A DNA stretch of 64,000 nt from Whalleya microplaca (Eukaryota; Ascomycota; Sordariomycetes; Xylariales; Xylariaceae). Location of the stretch: assembly GCA_022497155.1 (NCBI GenBank), contig MU385790.1, positions 1-64,000 of the forward strand, in the 5' to 3' direction. Shown one piece after another: positions 1 through 9,639 of the stretch. The translations under genes and the position numbers were made by a program. The notes under the pieces were generated by a model. The model did not search any database, was not told the DNA's origin, and was given only the letters and a program-made list of their open reading frames with translations. Each line of letters begins with the position of its first letter. Position 1 is the stretch's first letter.

Positions 1-215
1 TATAATTGATTTTTTAAAGTGCTTTTTCCTTTTATATATAATTGATTTTTTAAAGTGCTCTTTCCTTTTATATATAATTGATTTTTTAAAGTGCTTTTTT
101 TTTTTATATATAATTGATTTTTTAAAGTGCTTTTTCTTTTTATATATAATTGATTTTTTAAAGTGCTTTTTCCTTTTATATATAATTGATTTTTTAAAGT
201 GCTTTTTCCCTTTTA
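1..215. repeat. 36-bp tandem array, about six copies
   Basis: An A+T-rich unit containing the word ATTGATTTTTTAAAGTGC recurs exactly every 36 bases (the G of ATTGAT lies at 8, 44, 80, 116, 152 and 188). Copies differ by only a few bases in the T-rich part, so the array is young or homogenised. It continues off the left edge. Units abut directly, with no unique spacer, so this is a satellite-like minisatellite. Its place in a RIP-like block suggests subtelomeric or other heterochromatic DNA, which is inference. Confidence 0.93.
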
Positions 216-334
216 TTAGAACGCCTCACTTTTTTGAATCATTTATTTAATTTTACCTTACCTGTTATACCCCCCTTTATTATACCCTTTATTACACACT
301 ATATATTATATAATTTAATTAATTTTCGCTATAA

Positions 335-965
335 CTATTACACCTATTATATCCCGCGGTTGTATTTAATTAACTTTAATTAATTAATTAATATAATCGC
401 GAAATAATCGATTTTTAAGTAGATACGACCGGTAGTAAGTATATAACCAATTTACTTTTTTTACCTTTATTACTTCTGTCATTTCCTGCGATCGTATTTA
501 ATTAAATTTAATTAATTAATTGATATAATCGCGAAATAATCGATTTTTAAGTAGATGCGACCGGTAATAAGTATATAATTAATTTACTTTTTTTATTTTT
601 ATTATTTCTATTATTTTTTGCGATCGCATTTAATTAAATTTAATTAATTAATCGAAATAATCGTGAAATAATCGACTTTTAAATAAATGCGACTGGTAGA
701 AGGCTTATAATTAATTCATTTTTTTTATTTTTATTATTTTTATTATTTCTCGCGGTCGCATTTAATTAAATTTAATAAATTAATCGAAATAATTACGAAA
801 TAATCGATTTTTAAATAAATGCGACTAATAAAAAGCTTATATATAACTACTTTACTTTTTTATTTTTATTATTTCTATTATTTCTTGCGGTCGCTTTTAA
901 TTAGATTTACTTTATTAGTTGAAATAATTACGAAATAATCGACTTTTAATTATATATTTATTTAT
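335..965. repeat. 132-bp tandem array, about five diverged copies
   Basis: Each unit carries a TTAATTAA-rich stretch, then TCGCGAAATAATCGA-like sequence, then GCGACCGGTA-like sequence and a T-rich tail. The CGCGAAATAATCG position recurs at 398, 530, 662, 794 and 929, a period of 132 (135 for the last). Divergence rises to the right and consists mainly of C/T and G/A differences, as expected from RIP-type mutation acting on a tandem repeat. No coding potential is seen. Confidence 0.9.
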
Positions 966-2890
966 ATTAGACCGACTATATTACTTAAAAATTACTTATA
1001 AGCAATTACTAACTTAAGATATAAAACGAAATATCCAGCTAATAATTATTTACTAATTATTATAAATGGATAACTTGAAGTCTAATACCGGAGCTAAATC
1101 TTAACGCACGTTATTAAATAATTTCTAGTTTAAAGGTCCGATTTTTATTATTAATTAGGCTAAAGTAAATGCCTTTAAATAATTAAGAGATAATTGTATA
1201 TTTATTTTTTATAATATAGGATACCGATATTATTAAATCTATAAACGTAATAATAAATAAAGAAACTGCCGATAGTAATAATCCAGACCTTTTAATAAAA
1301 TAATGAAATAATTATGAAATAATCGGATATTAATAGGCTTTATAAAAAAAGCGTAAATTTTTGCGAGTTAAAAATCCTATATTAAAAAAGAATACGGTTA
1401 AGTTTTAGCTTTAGCCTTAGCTTAATAATTAAGAAGTATTAATTTTAGTATTAAAAATCGACAATTAAATTTAAAAATAATTATCTGTAAAAAACTAGGG
1501 TATAATTAAAAATAACGCCGATAATAATACCGAAATAGATAATAATAACTTTAGAAATAAAGATATTAATGCCGATAATTTTGCGAGTAAAAATAATAAT
1601 GCCGATAATTTTATTAATAAAAATAATAATGCCGATAATTTTATAAATAAAAATGGTAATGCCGATAACTCTATAAATAAAGATAATAATAACGATCGGT
1701 ATTATAATAAAGAATTTTAGATTATATTAGACTCGGATAATAATCTTAATCCTGTTTTTTAAAACGATAACCGGAGTAAATATAATAAAGTAGCACTTAA
1801 TTATAAAACTAATAATAATAACGAAAATAACGAGAACGATAAAAAAATAGATATAAATAATAAAGTTGTTATTACGATTATTAAAAACTCTACCAAAAAA
1901 AAATAGCGATATACTAGTATAAATCTACTACTTTTAAAAAGAAAAAATACCGACTTTAGGCTTAAAAAAATTTAATTTACCGTAAATAAAAAAGGCCGTA
2001 AAACTATAGCTCGTAAAATACCTATTTTATTAATTAAAGAAAAACCTTAAAAGTAAATAAAAAAAAAGACTCTTATTTTTAATACGCCTGGCGCGCGGTA
2101 ACTAAAAGTATATAAATAAAGGCTAGAAGGTATATAAAAAAATTATTTTATAATTATTTTATTAATTTAATTATAATCGCTATTTTACGTAAAATTTATT
2201 ATTACTAAAAAAGCACCGACCTCTTAATTCCTAAAGCTGCCTTTTAATAACTTATCCGGGAAGTTTCTTAGTAATTTAGTATAAAGTATAAATAACAAAC
2301 TTTTGTTATATTTGGCTTTTAAAAAACAGCTAAATTTATTATAACGGAAATGATAGAAAATATAGTTATTAATAAAATAATTATAAAATAATTTAATAAG
2401 TTTTTAATATCTAACTTAATTTATATTTACGCTAATCGAGTTATATTATAAATTAAAAATATAATTTTAATAAAAATAGTTATTAGTTATTTTTTAATTT
2501 TATAAAGAGTATAGTTAAAAAATTATGCGCCTAATTTACTAGAACGATAGATATATTGTAAAAAAATAGCTCGAAAAAATCGGGCGATATAAAAAAAAAC
2601 AGCTTTAGAATAACATTAGGCTATACTAACTCGATAAGCTTTAAAAAACCGATAGATATAAAAAAAAGGTTAATAATTTAAAACTATAAAAAAATAATTT
2701 TTTGTAATTTAATTAAAGTAATAATTTAATAGTATTTAATTTTTAAGGGATATTAGTGTTTAAAATACGAAACTTTATATAAATATCTTTATTATTTATT
2801 AATATAGGTATTTAAGTATTTGCTAGTTTGTACTAATATATAAGTCTTAATTAATTATTTTATAATTATTTCGAAGTTTTATTTGTCCTA
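966..2890. mobile_element. RIP-like, degenerate A+T-rich block; probable transposon relic
   Basis: No ORF of useful size exists on either strand, and TAA/TAG triplets are dense. By eye, CpA and TpG are rare while CpG survives, which is the usual footprint of repeat-induced point mutation in Pezizomycotina. A codon-like periodicity remains: between 1561 and 1695 a 30-base unit (GCCGATAATTTT...) repeats about four times and would encode an Asn-rich ten-residue repeat. I cannot name the element family. It is dead as coding DNA. Confidence 0.6.
1561..1695. repeat. 30-bp direct repeat within the degenerate block
   Basis: GCCGATAA(T/C) starts at 1571, 1601, 1631 and 1661, each followed by a similar 20-base tail. 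The period of 30 keeps one frame and reads Ala-Asp-Asn-(Phe/Ser)-x-Asn/Ser-Lys-(Asn/Asp)-x-Asn. This suggests a relic of a low-complexity protein segment. Confidence 0.75.
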
Positions 2891-2906
2891 TTAATATATA
2901 TATATT

Positions 2907-3036
2907 TCCTATAAAAGTCTTATAGGAATATATAATAGGAAGGAAATTTTATAAGAGTCCTATTATTAGCGTGGGACTTATATAGGAGTCCTATTACTTC
3001 TTATGGGAATTGGTGGGAGTCCCATGGGACTCCCAT
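2907..3036. repeat. cluster of palindromes at the edge of the A+T-rich block
   Basis: TCCTATA at 2907-2913 pairs with TATAGGA at 2921-2927. A perfect 22-bp palindrome centred on CCATGG lies at 3014-3035, and variants of GGAGTCCTATT recur between. The cluster sits exactly where base composition changes from RIP-like to normal, so it could be the end of a transposable element. No target duplication could be identified. Confidence 0.6.
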
Positions 3037-3040
3037 GTAT

Positions 3041-4123
3041 AAGTCTATTCTTAAGGCAATAAGCTTGTTCAGTTCCAGTTCCTGAAAAGCCAAGTATTAT
3101 ACAACTTCATTTTAGAGCTAGAAAGACTCAGTTGAAGCGAAGCAATTCCGAGGATTCATCGCGAAAGAGAAAACAACCTGGGGAATCTATAGTGTCAGTA
3201 TATGATTGATCTTCGAAGTTGGACGCAATCTTCATCATCATGCTTCCCCAAATTTGGTATATATCGGCCAGTATATCCTGCCCCTTTTGAAATATTAGTT
3301 TCTGCAGTATAGTCAATTTGGTGACAATATTATGGACGTGGGTTAGTTGCATGGCCGTGTTTGATCACCACGATAACCCGGAATAGGTAGTTAATACCAA
3401 CCACGCATCTAGTCACCCTTTATTTATAGTGTGCATATAGTAAATGCCATCCATAGCTGGAGTGAGTAACTAACCCATACTAAAAACTATTATCATATGA
3501 TCAGCATCTTCGATATTGCAGTGGAGTTCACTAGATATCAATGACGAACATTTTCAACTCTGTTAGGGATGACAAGGTAAGTCTCCGTCCGCCTTATCGA
3601 TGAAATGCCAAACAGCAACTTATCTCTGTGTTATATTTACCAGTAGTCCGCTAGTCAGGTTGTCTTATCATGTAAACAAGAGCGTTGCTACGTTTACGAG
3701 ATGTTCTGCAGCGCTGCATCCCATCCAGCTTTCCAAGAGTAAACCACATCAGTCAACATCAAGGAGCAAGCGGGATAATTCAAGCACTCTCAAAACTGTA
3801 CGGGAAGGAAGTCATCTGTGGTCCTTCTCGCCTCATTAATAGGTTGTACGGTTTCGCAATGTACGTAGTTGCCCCGGTGCCTCTAGGTGCAGGCAGCTCT
3901 TTATTCACCGAAGCAACAACAAGTGTAAACAAAATATACGCCGGTACTTCCAAGAAATTTACAACATCACAGTCATTACCAACTCTACCAGGGCACTTTC
4001 TGGTCTTACAAGCAATTGAAGGGGCCCTAACACGATCAAAATCATCCATGTGAGTACCCTAGTGACTACTAAAGCTCTGGCTGATAGATTTCAGAATACA
4101 CCTCCCAGGCATCTTAGAGAAAT
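3041..4123. other. intergenic; no supported gene
   Basis: Base composition returns to normal. Several short overlapping ORFs occur on both strands (for example 3685-4053 plus and 3780-4049 minus), but none has recognisable family features or a convincing splice model. A short reading that starts at 3541 and is followed by a GTAAGT donor at 3577 is possible but unsupported. Confidence 0.4.
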
Positions 4124-4366
4124 ATGTCTGCCACCTACCCCGGAATCGACCCAACCGTGGCCGCTGCTATGAAAACCTCAGCTACCCTCCAGGTCATAAT
4201 CATGGGAAGCATCACAGTACTATTGGCTCTCGGTTGGGGTTTCCTAGCTGCATTCTTCTGGTTCCATTTTTGCAAGCCGCCGAAGAAGAATTCAGGGGTA
4301 GATGGTATTGAGTTACGCAATCTTGGAAGGATGAGCGAGAGAAATTGGTGGATTGAACAGGAATGA
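4124..4366 (+). CDS. small single-pass membrane protein, hypothetical
   Basis: An 80-residue ORF with a proper ATG and an adenine three bases upstream. Residues about 22-47 form one hydrophobic helix (starting LQVIIMGSITVLLALGW) followed by Phe/Trp-rich residues and a basic KPPKK stop-transfer stretch, so a type III or tail-type membrane topology is likely. No family is recognised. It stands alone, with no neighbour within 800 bases, and could be the last exon of a larger gene or a chance ORF. Confidence 0.4.
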   Translation: MSATYPGIDPTVAAAMKTSATLQVIIMGSITVLLALGWGFLAAFFWFHFCKPPKKNSGVDGIELRNLGRMSERNWWIEQE

Positions 4367-4566
4367 CAGACTTTCTACGAAAGAAAAAGAGAAGAAGAAA
4401 AATAAGGGCGAACTGGCACACGGAAAATAGAGTCAAGGAATGGTTGTTATTTTGATTGTTCCACGCAAATCGTGGCACGATCGCGTGGCCTTAGCTAAAG
4501 GCAGTATCTGGTACCACCCGGTTATTGCCGGATCTTGTATTTGTTCATACCTCAGTCAGACTTCTC

Positions 4567-4592
4567 TATATGAGAGTTGAAACTCTCATATA
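4567..4592. terminator. perfect 12-bp hairpin
   Basis: TATATGAGAGTT (4567-4578) and its exact reverse complement (4581-4592) are separated by only two bases. It lies 200 bases downstream of the small membrane ORF. In a fungus it is not a bacterial-type terminator, and a role in RNA 3'-end structure is only a guess. Confidence 0.4.
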
Positions 4593-5258
4593 AAACAAAT
4601 GATGAGATTTAATTGAGAGACCTAAAGTTCCCTGCAGATTGCTTCTCATATTTCCTATCTCAAGGCGTTGGAGTCACTATTGGGTTTGTGGTGTATCCTC
4701 GCGGTATTATCGTAATTGCTTTCCTCAAGTAGACTCTATATGTTCCCAACTCCTTTAGGTTGTGCTAAACGATGCTCAGAATTCCATCTATTGCATTCAT
4801 ACAAACATAGATCTTTCTTCAAACTATTAAAAGTTACGGAGTACAGCTGCAAAATTGGTATCTCGGTTAAACTAAACTAAGGCGAAAAAAAGAAAAAGAA
4901 AAGAGAAAAAAAAAAACCTTGCAGTAATAAATAGGCTAGGAGTGACTAGTATATGCTAGAAAGAGTTGACGTTGAACGGAATACTACGATTTCAAAATAT
5001 AGGTAGAAAATGGTCAAACGTTTAGTCACTGCAGCATCATAAAAGATGTTTGGAAGATACTGAGATGTACCAGTTATATTTAAACTACCTTGCAATGCGG
5101 TTGGCCTGCCTGCCCGCAAAGTGGTATACATAGACGATTAGGGAGCATGAGCGTGAGGTTTAAAGACGCCATGGATCAGGGTATCATACACTCCAACTTC
5201 CATCCACATTCACATTTGAGTTGTCATCGCCGTCCTCATCTTCGAGCTAAGACGTTCT
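4593..5258. other. intergenic
   Basis: No gene is supported. A purine run (AAAAAGAAAAAG...) sits near 4886-4918. The rest is featureless, and its right end is probably the 3' untranslated region of the minus-strand gene at 5259. Confidence 0.4.
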
Positions 5259-5677
5259 CTAATAGAGACCGACACAAATATCACCCCTGACTCTGGCAGT
5301 CAAGTGCACTTCGGCTTCAAGGTCAAGCTTGATACCCACTAACAGAGCGGCGGACTTCTGGTTGCCGTTGTCATCAGTGGCACCCCTGAGAAGCGAACCT
5401 GTAGGGACATGTTAGACATAGTTCGGGAAAGGATCATGAGGTGAAAAAATTACCTGCTGGTTTGGCAAGTCCTGCCGAGGTTGGCAGCTGGGGCAGAGCA
5501 GAAGAGAGCTGGTTCTGGGGCTTACGGCCGCCTCGAGCTTGTCCATCGGAGTCGGAGTCGCTGTTGTACGCAACATTGTTCTTCATGGGAATGGCGGAAG
5601 CGCTGGAACGAGTCAGCTAGGAGATACTATGAAACATGCTAGGATTTTGATAAGACTCACGTGCTAGGAGTGGCCAT
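5259..5677 (-). CDS. small conserved fungal protein with KLDLEAEVHLTARVRGDI-type C-terminus
   Basis: Three-exon gene, too short per exon to stand out as an ORF. Exons on the minus strand are 5661-5677, 5454-5602 and 5259-5398, with introns of 58 bp (GTGAGT...CAG) and 55 bp (GTAATT...CAG). The joined frame is 101 aa with a single stop. The N-terminus is Ser/Asp-rich (SDSDSDG), the middle is Pro/Gln-rich and low in order, and the last 25 residues match a pattern I recognise from many short ascomycete hypothetical proteins: an alternating Leu/Asp/Glu/Val strand followed by a Gly-Asp-Ile turn. Function is unknown. Codon phase across both junctions and the good splice sites support the model. The gene is divergent from the gene at 6459. 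Confidence 0.7.
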
Positions 5678-6458
5678 TTTGAATTAAATGTTCTTGGGTT
5701 GATCAAGGTGTTTGCGATGAAAAACAATGTTTGTTGTGTAGAGAGAACGTCCGTGATATTAATTGTGCTGCGAAGACTTTGAGCTCAGGCCGGCTGAATT
5801 GTGAAGATGTGAAGGTGAAAGCTGATGGTGGATGATGCCGATGATGAAGAAAGCTTCCATTAGACAGGCTTGAGAGATGGTTCTTATATCTAAGACCTCG
5901 ACCCAGACGGTCCCATATTGAAAATCATGAATGTGCAAGATCTACCGAAGGATGCCGTCTTCACAATGCAAGGATTGTCTACTGCCTGTGGTACTTCACG
6001 CAGACCCAAACCCAATGCTCCTTGAAGTAGCATCTTCATCTAATGTGGCATGATGAACTGGTCCAATTATCGACAAAGTAGCGTTGAACGGAAACATTAT
6101 TCGTGTTTCCGTCGCCATATTCTCCGCAGACCCTGGCTCACTGGATCAAAGCGCGGAGCCTCAAACATCAAGGGTCTCGCTTTGACCTTCGTCTGGCATG
6201 ATTACTCCCTGAATCTGATCTGACGATGGCACGATCAAACGGAAAAAAGGATGTGTTCATTGAAATAAGAGAGTTTTATCTCGTAGAGATCCCGGAAGCA
6301 TTGGTGTTCTAGATCTTGGCTCTGGCGGTTTTGTTTGCCACCTCAGAGTAAGATTATCTTGAAACCGATCTTCAATACATTCTACGTGTTTTTTCAACAT
6401 CATTCACTCTGATGCTTTCATCGAACCTTTTTGCGACCATTGCCTAAGCTTGAGACTA
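5678..6458. promoter_or_regulatory. shared upstream region of two divergent genes
   Basis: About 780 bases between the starts of the small minus-strand gene and the plus-strand gene at 6459. No recognisable operator was found. It presumably carries both promoters. Confidence 0.4.
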
Positions 6459-7714
6459 ATGTCTTCTGACACTCACGCATCGAACACATTCACGTTCCGT
6501 GGGAACAACCTGCAAGAGGCTCTTGAAGAAGTTGCTATGGCTTTACCTACGTTACTAGCAATCACAATATGCCCTGCGCTATTGGGAACTCAAGAGGCGA
6601 TTCGCCAGAGTCAATCAAAGAATAAACGCGAAGAACACCGAGCTCGTCGCTGCAACCTCGTAGTGTCATGTGTAAAGCAGTCAATCCGCAGTCGTGACAT
6701 CAATGGGAGGTTGGTCGTTTTAAAAGACAACAAGGTGCATATTTCTGCTCCCGTACTACAGCCATTCAGTATGCTAATGTGAGAATGTTATAGCTCTATA
6801 TTACCACCCACGCGCAATCCGATGACGATGATCAATCCGCTCAGGTTGACAGCGGGTACCCATTCTCAGGATACTACTTACCGTACCCGGACACGTCATA
6901 CGAAGGGATAGTGAGCACTATTAGCGACGATCCTCCGATGCTTAATTGGATATACGTCGACAAGAACACGTACGAGGTCAAGTATGGAGTTCGTGCAGAC
7001 GCACAAGGAAATATCACAGGGCCATTTGATTGCACCCGGCAGGACCGGCGCATGACTTTAGATGGGTGGGAAGGCTTCTGTGCCGTCGAGGAATTCCCCG
7101 GCATCTGGGCCTTATACTTCGACAAAGACGATGATGGTCTCGTCACAAAAATCCCGATGGGAACTAGGGTCCTCGAAGTGGAGTTGACCAGACGTGAGAA
7201 GAAGGAGCGCAAGCCTGAACCAGATCCCAATGAGGCCCAAACATTGGACGAGAAAATGAAACAACACAAAGAACAGACACAGAGAGAAGAGGAGGAGAGA
7301 CAAGAGTACATTCGCACACAGCAAGAAGCGGCGGACACCAATGGGCAAGTGACAGCAGAGCAACAAGAAGACGGGTCAGGCTCCAAGGATGGCCCACCAC
7401 GAGACGAAGCCCACGCAACTGCTCCTACGCTTGATTTCGGCAAACTTAACATTAGTGCTGAAGGACCACCACAAGGAGGAACACTCCATTCGCCGAGTGT
7501 GGCAACTGATAATGTGTCTTTCTGGTCCGCCGCTAGGAAAACTGGAGATGCTGGAGATGCTGATTCTGTCACTGCAGCAAGCTCCATTATTGACAGGAAC
7601 GATACCTTTGATGATATACCCAACGGGACCACAGGGTCTGGATACAAACGGCCATACGTTGAAGATGAAGGAGTAGCTGAACACCACGGAATGGTGGGGG
7701 AGCACACAGACTAG
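6459..7714 (+). CDS. conserved fungal protein of unknown function (398 aa)
   Basis: Two exons, 6459-6734 and 6794-7714, joined by a 59-bp intron (GTGCAT...ATAG, branch-like CTAAT) in phase 0, so that KDNK runs into LYIT. The conserved core is DDPPMLNWIYVDKNTYEVKY, then ADAQGNITGPFDC and GWEGFCAVEE.PGIWALYFDKDDDGL, a pattern I know from many ascomycete hypothetical proteins. The domain is Trp-rich and probably globular. A basic segment (KNKREEHRARRCNL) precedes it and a charged Glu/Gln coiled-coil-like run (residues about 180-225) follows. The C-terminal quarter is disordered. Start chosen as the first ATG in frame; a hydrophobic stretch at residues 25-45 could hide another small intron. Confidence 0.75.
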
Positions 7715-8504
7715 CCGAAATGTTGCTCTGACAATGGACGGCGCAAACTTTTAGGACATCAACTGGGTAGATAATTATCTCATCAGAGAGAAAACGAAGT
7801 CAATTTAATTACTTCAAAACATTCTACTTCGAATCCTTGAGTGATGTATACATAATTGTATGTACTATGTAGAAGACATGGAGACTAGCACCATGCCATT
7901 GCCCAGCCGCTATGTCTTGGCACTTGAGATTGAGCGACTCGGCCAGGGGTGCGGTGAACATAAGTTTCATACACTCAAAAAGCTTCGCGTTACAATTTAC
8001 CAGCCTATGGATGTCGAAGGGTGCGCTTAACCCTAATGAGGAGTGCATACGGTCGAGAAGCTTTATACGTTTATCATTTTCATATTCGTGATTGAATCGG
8101 ACGACATCATCTGACAATGTGAATAAAGTTAGGCGGGTTTTACCCCGTGTTGGGGCTTTTCGCTGATCCTCTGTCGCAGAATCGGGGGCAACGTAGCTGG
8201 GAACTGGGCCCATACAGCCCATATCGGCCGTTTTCAACAGCTTCAGTGTCTCAAGTCTTACCCGTGCATCCAGTATCATGCACAGTCTGGTGATACGTCA
8301 GCCTTGGCCTGAAGCTGGCTCGATGGTCTCTTTCTTGAAGAAAATCCTCAATTGATCAACCGGATAACTAATCTTCACCGAAGGATCTTCATAATTCATT
8401 CAGATACGACTGGCTCGTAGTTCACTTCTCCCCTCGTTCGCAGATACGAACTAGATACTATGATTTGAGATGTCTTGTAATATTTAATTTTGGTCGATTT
8501 CAGA
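7715..8504. other. intergenic with one weak minus-strand ORF
   Basis: A 151-residue minus-strand ORF (7824-8279) is open but has no recognisable family, and its neighbourhood lacks clear splice signals. I list it only as possible coding DNA. The right end carries TTTCAG at 8498-8503 directly before the next ATG, suggesting a 5'-UTR intron for the following gene. Confidence 0.35.
7824..8279 (-). CDS. hypothetical ORF, weak
   Basis: ATG-initiated frame of 151 aa with mixed composition and no motif, signal peptide or membrane helix that I recognise. A GTAAGA donor-like site lies 17 bases inside the start, so the true structure could be spliced. It is convergent to the gene ending at 7714. May be a chance ORF. 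Confidence 0.25.
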   Translation of the reverse strand: MILDARVRLETLKLLKTADMGCMGPVPSYVAPDSATEDQRKAPTRGKTRLTLFTLSDDVVRFNHEYENDKRIKLLDRMHSSLGLSAPFDIHRLVNCNAKLFECMKLMFTAPLAESLNLKCQDIAAGQWHGASLHVFYIVHTIMYTSLKDSK

Positions 8505-9639
8505 ATGCTCGCGGATGTGTTGAATTCTATCAGCGACGCCAATGATTCGGAAGGAATCTTACAGCTAGTCGTGACAGCGCTCGGATCCGATGGGCAGCAT
8601 TACATTTGTTGGAAGACGAACTCGGGAGAGTTTAAACAAAGTGAGTGACACGATTCTGTCGAGGACGATAGCGCCGGTTATCATGTGCTTACCTGCATGT
8701 CTAGGATCGCATGGCCTACCTAAGCCGTTGGAAGACTGGCTATTCCCTGCCGATGGAAGCACGAGAGACTTCGAGACGTTGCAGGTAGTACTATCTGGTG
8801 GAGACACATTCTGGGCGTCCGACAGGAATGGAGAGGTACGAAGCGAGACTTCAGGCCCCGACCAGCGGCTCCGACGGGCCCTGACTTTCAGCGATGAGAG
8901 CTCGTCTTCCGCGAGCAAACGGCGATGGAGTAGGGTACGCGAGTTGGCCAGAGACACAGAACGGCCGCGCTCTAGCACGCTTCCATCGTTATCACCGACG
9001 GCAGATCGTCCACCACCAGGCTCATTGCTGCGGCCAGAAATGGGTCACACCCGATCTCCTTCTGCCGACAAGCTACGAAGATTGTCGGTCATTCCTCTTG
9101 CTTTTAATCAAAGACGGCCGAGGGTAGCTCGTCCTAGGAGCATTGGTGATAATTCAAGTTCCGAAGAGTTAGGAGTGGTGAAAGAACAGCCGAGCCCACG
9201 GCGTGCTAGAGGCCTGTCTGTGAACTTATCCAACGTACGAGGTGGTCGCACACAACACTGTAGCTGTGGCTGTCATGAACTCGTTGCCCAAGCTACAGCG
9301 ACGGCATCAAACATGAAGCCCAAGACAGGATATTCCGATGCGAGTGTCCAGACGGAGCCGAGCCTCGATCATGAGACCAGCTTCGACGAACTTCCAACGC
9401 GGAGAAGACATCGCCGTCGGAGATCATCATCTACCACCATCGACTCGTTTGACTCATCATACCCTAGCAGTCAACGCTTAAGCATCGAAACTATCATAAC
9501 CCAGCCAGACTCGGATTATTTGGATGCGAAATGGCAATGGCAGCCGGTGAATCCCATAATGATGGGAAGGATGCAAGACTACTTTCGATCCACATCCTAT
9601 ACGCTCGGAAACGCTTTACAACCGCAAGGAATGGGATAA
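8505..9639 (+). CDS. conserved fungal protein of unknown function, Arg/Ser-rich (356 aa)
   Basis: Exons 8505-8640 and 8705-9639, intron 64 bp (GTGAGT...CTAG), joined in phase 1. The first 95 residues form the conserved part (QHYICWKTNSGEFKQ, then LPKPLEDWLFPADGSTRDFETLQV and DTFWASD), probably a small beta-rich domain seen in other ascomycete proteins. The remainder is low-complexity Ser/Arg/Pro sequence with a C-S-C-G-C-H cluster near residue 240 that could bind metal, and an Arg-rich RRRHRRRRSSS tract near residue 290. It could be a signalling scaffold or nuclear protein, but no role can be assigned. A preceding TTTCAG suggests an intron in the 5' UTR. Confidence 0.75.

Noticed and set aside
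1..215. CRISPR-like array
   Set aside because: The 36-bp units abut with no spacers and the host is eukaryotic, so it is a tandem satellite.
6874..7707. Minus-strand ORF of 277 codons
   Set aside because: Lies wholly antisense to the well-spliced plus-strand gene 6459-7714, and its Ser/Cys-rich composition is that of an antisense shadow.
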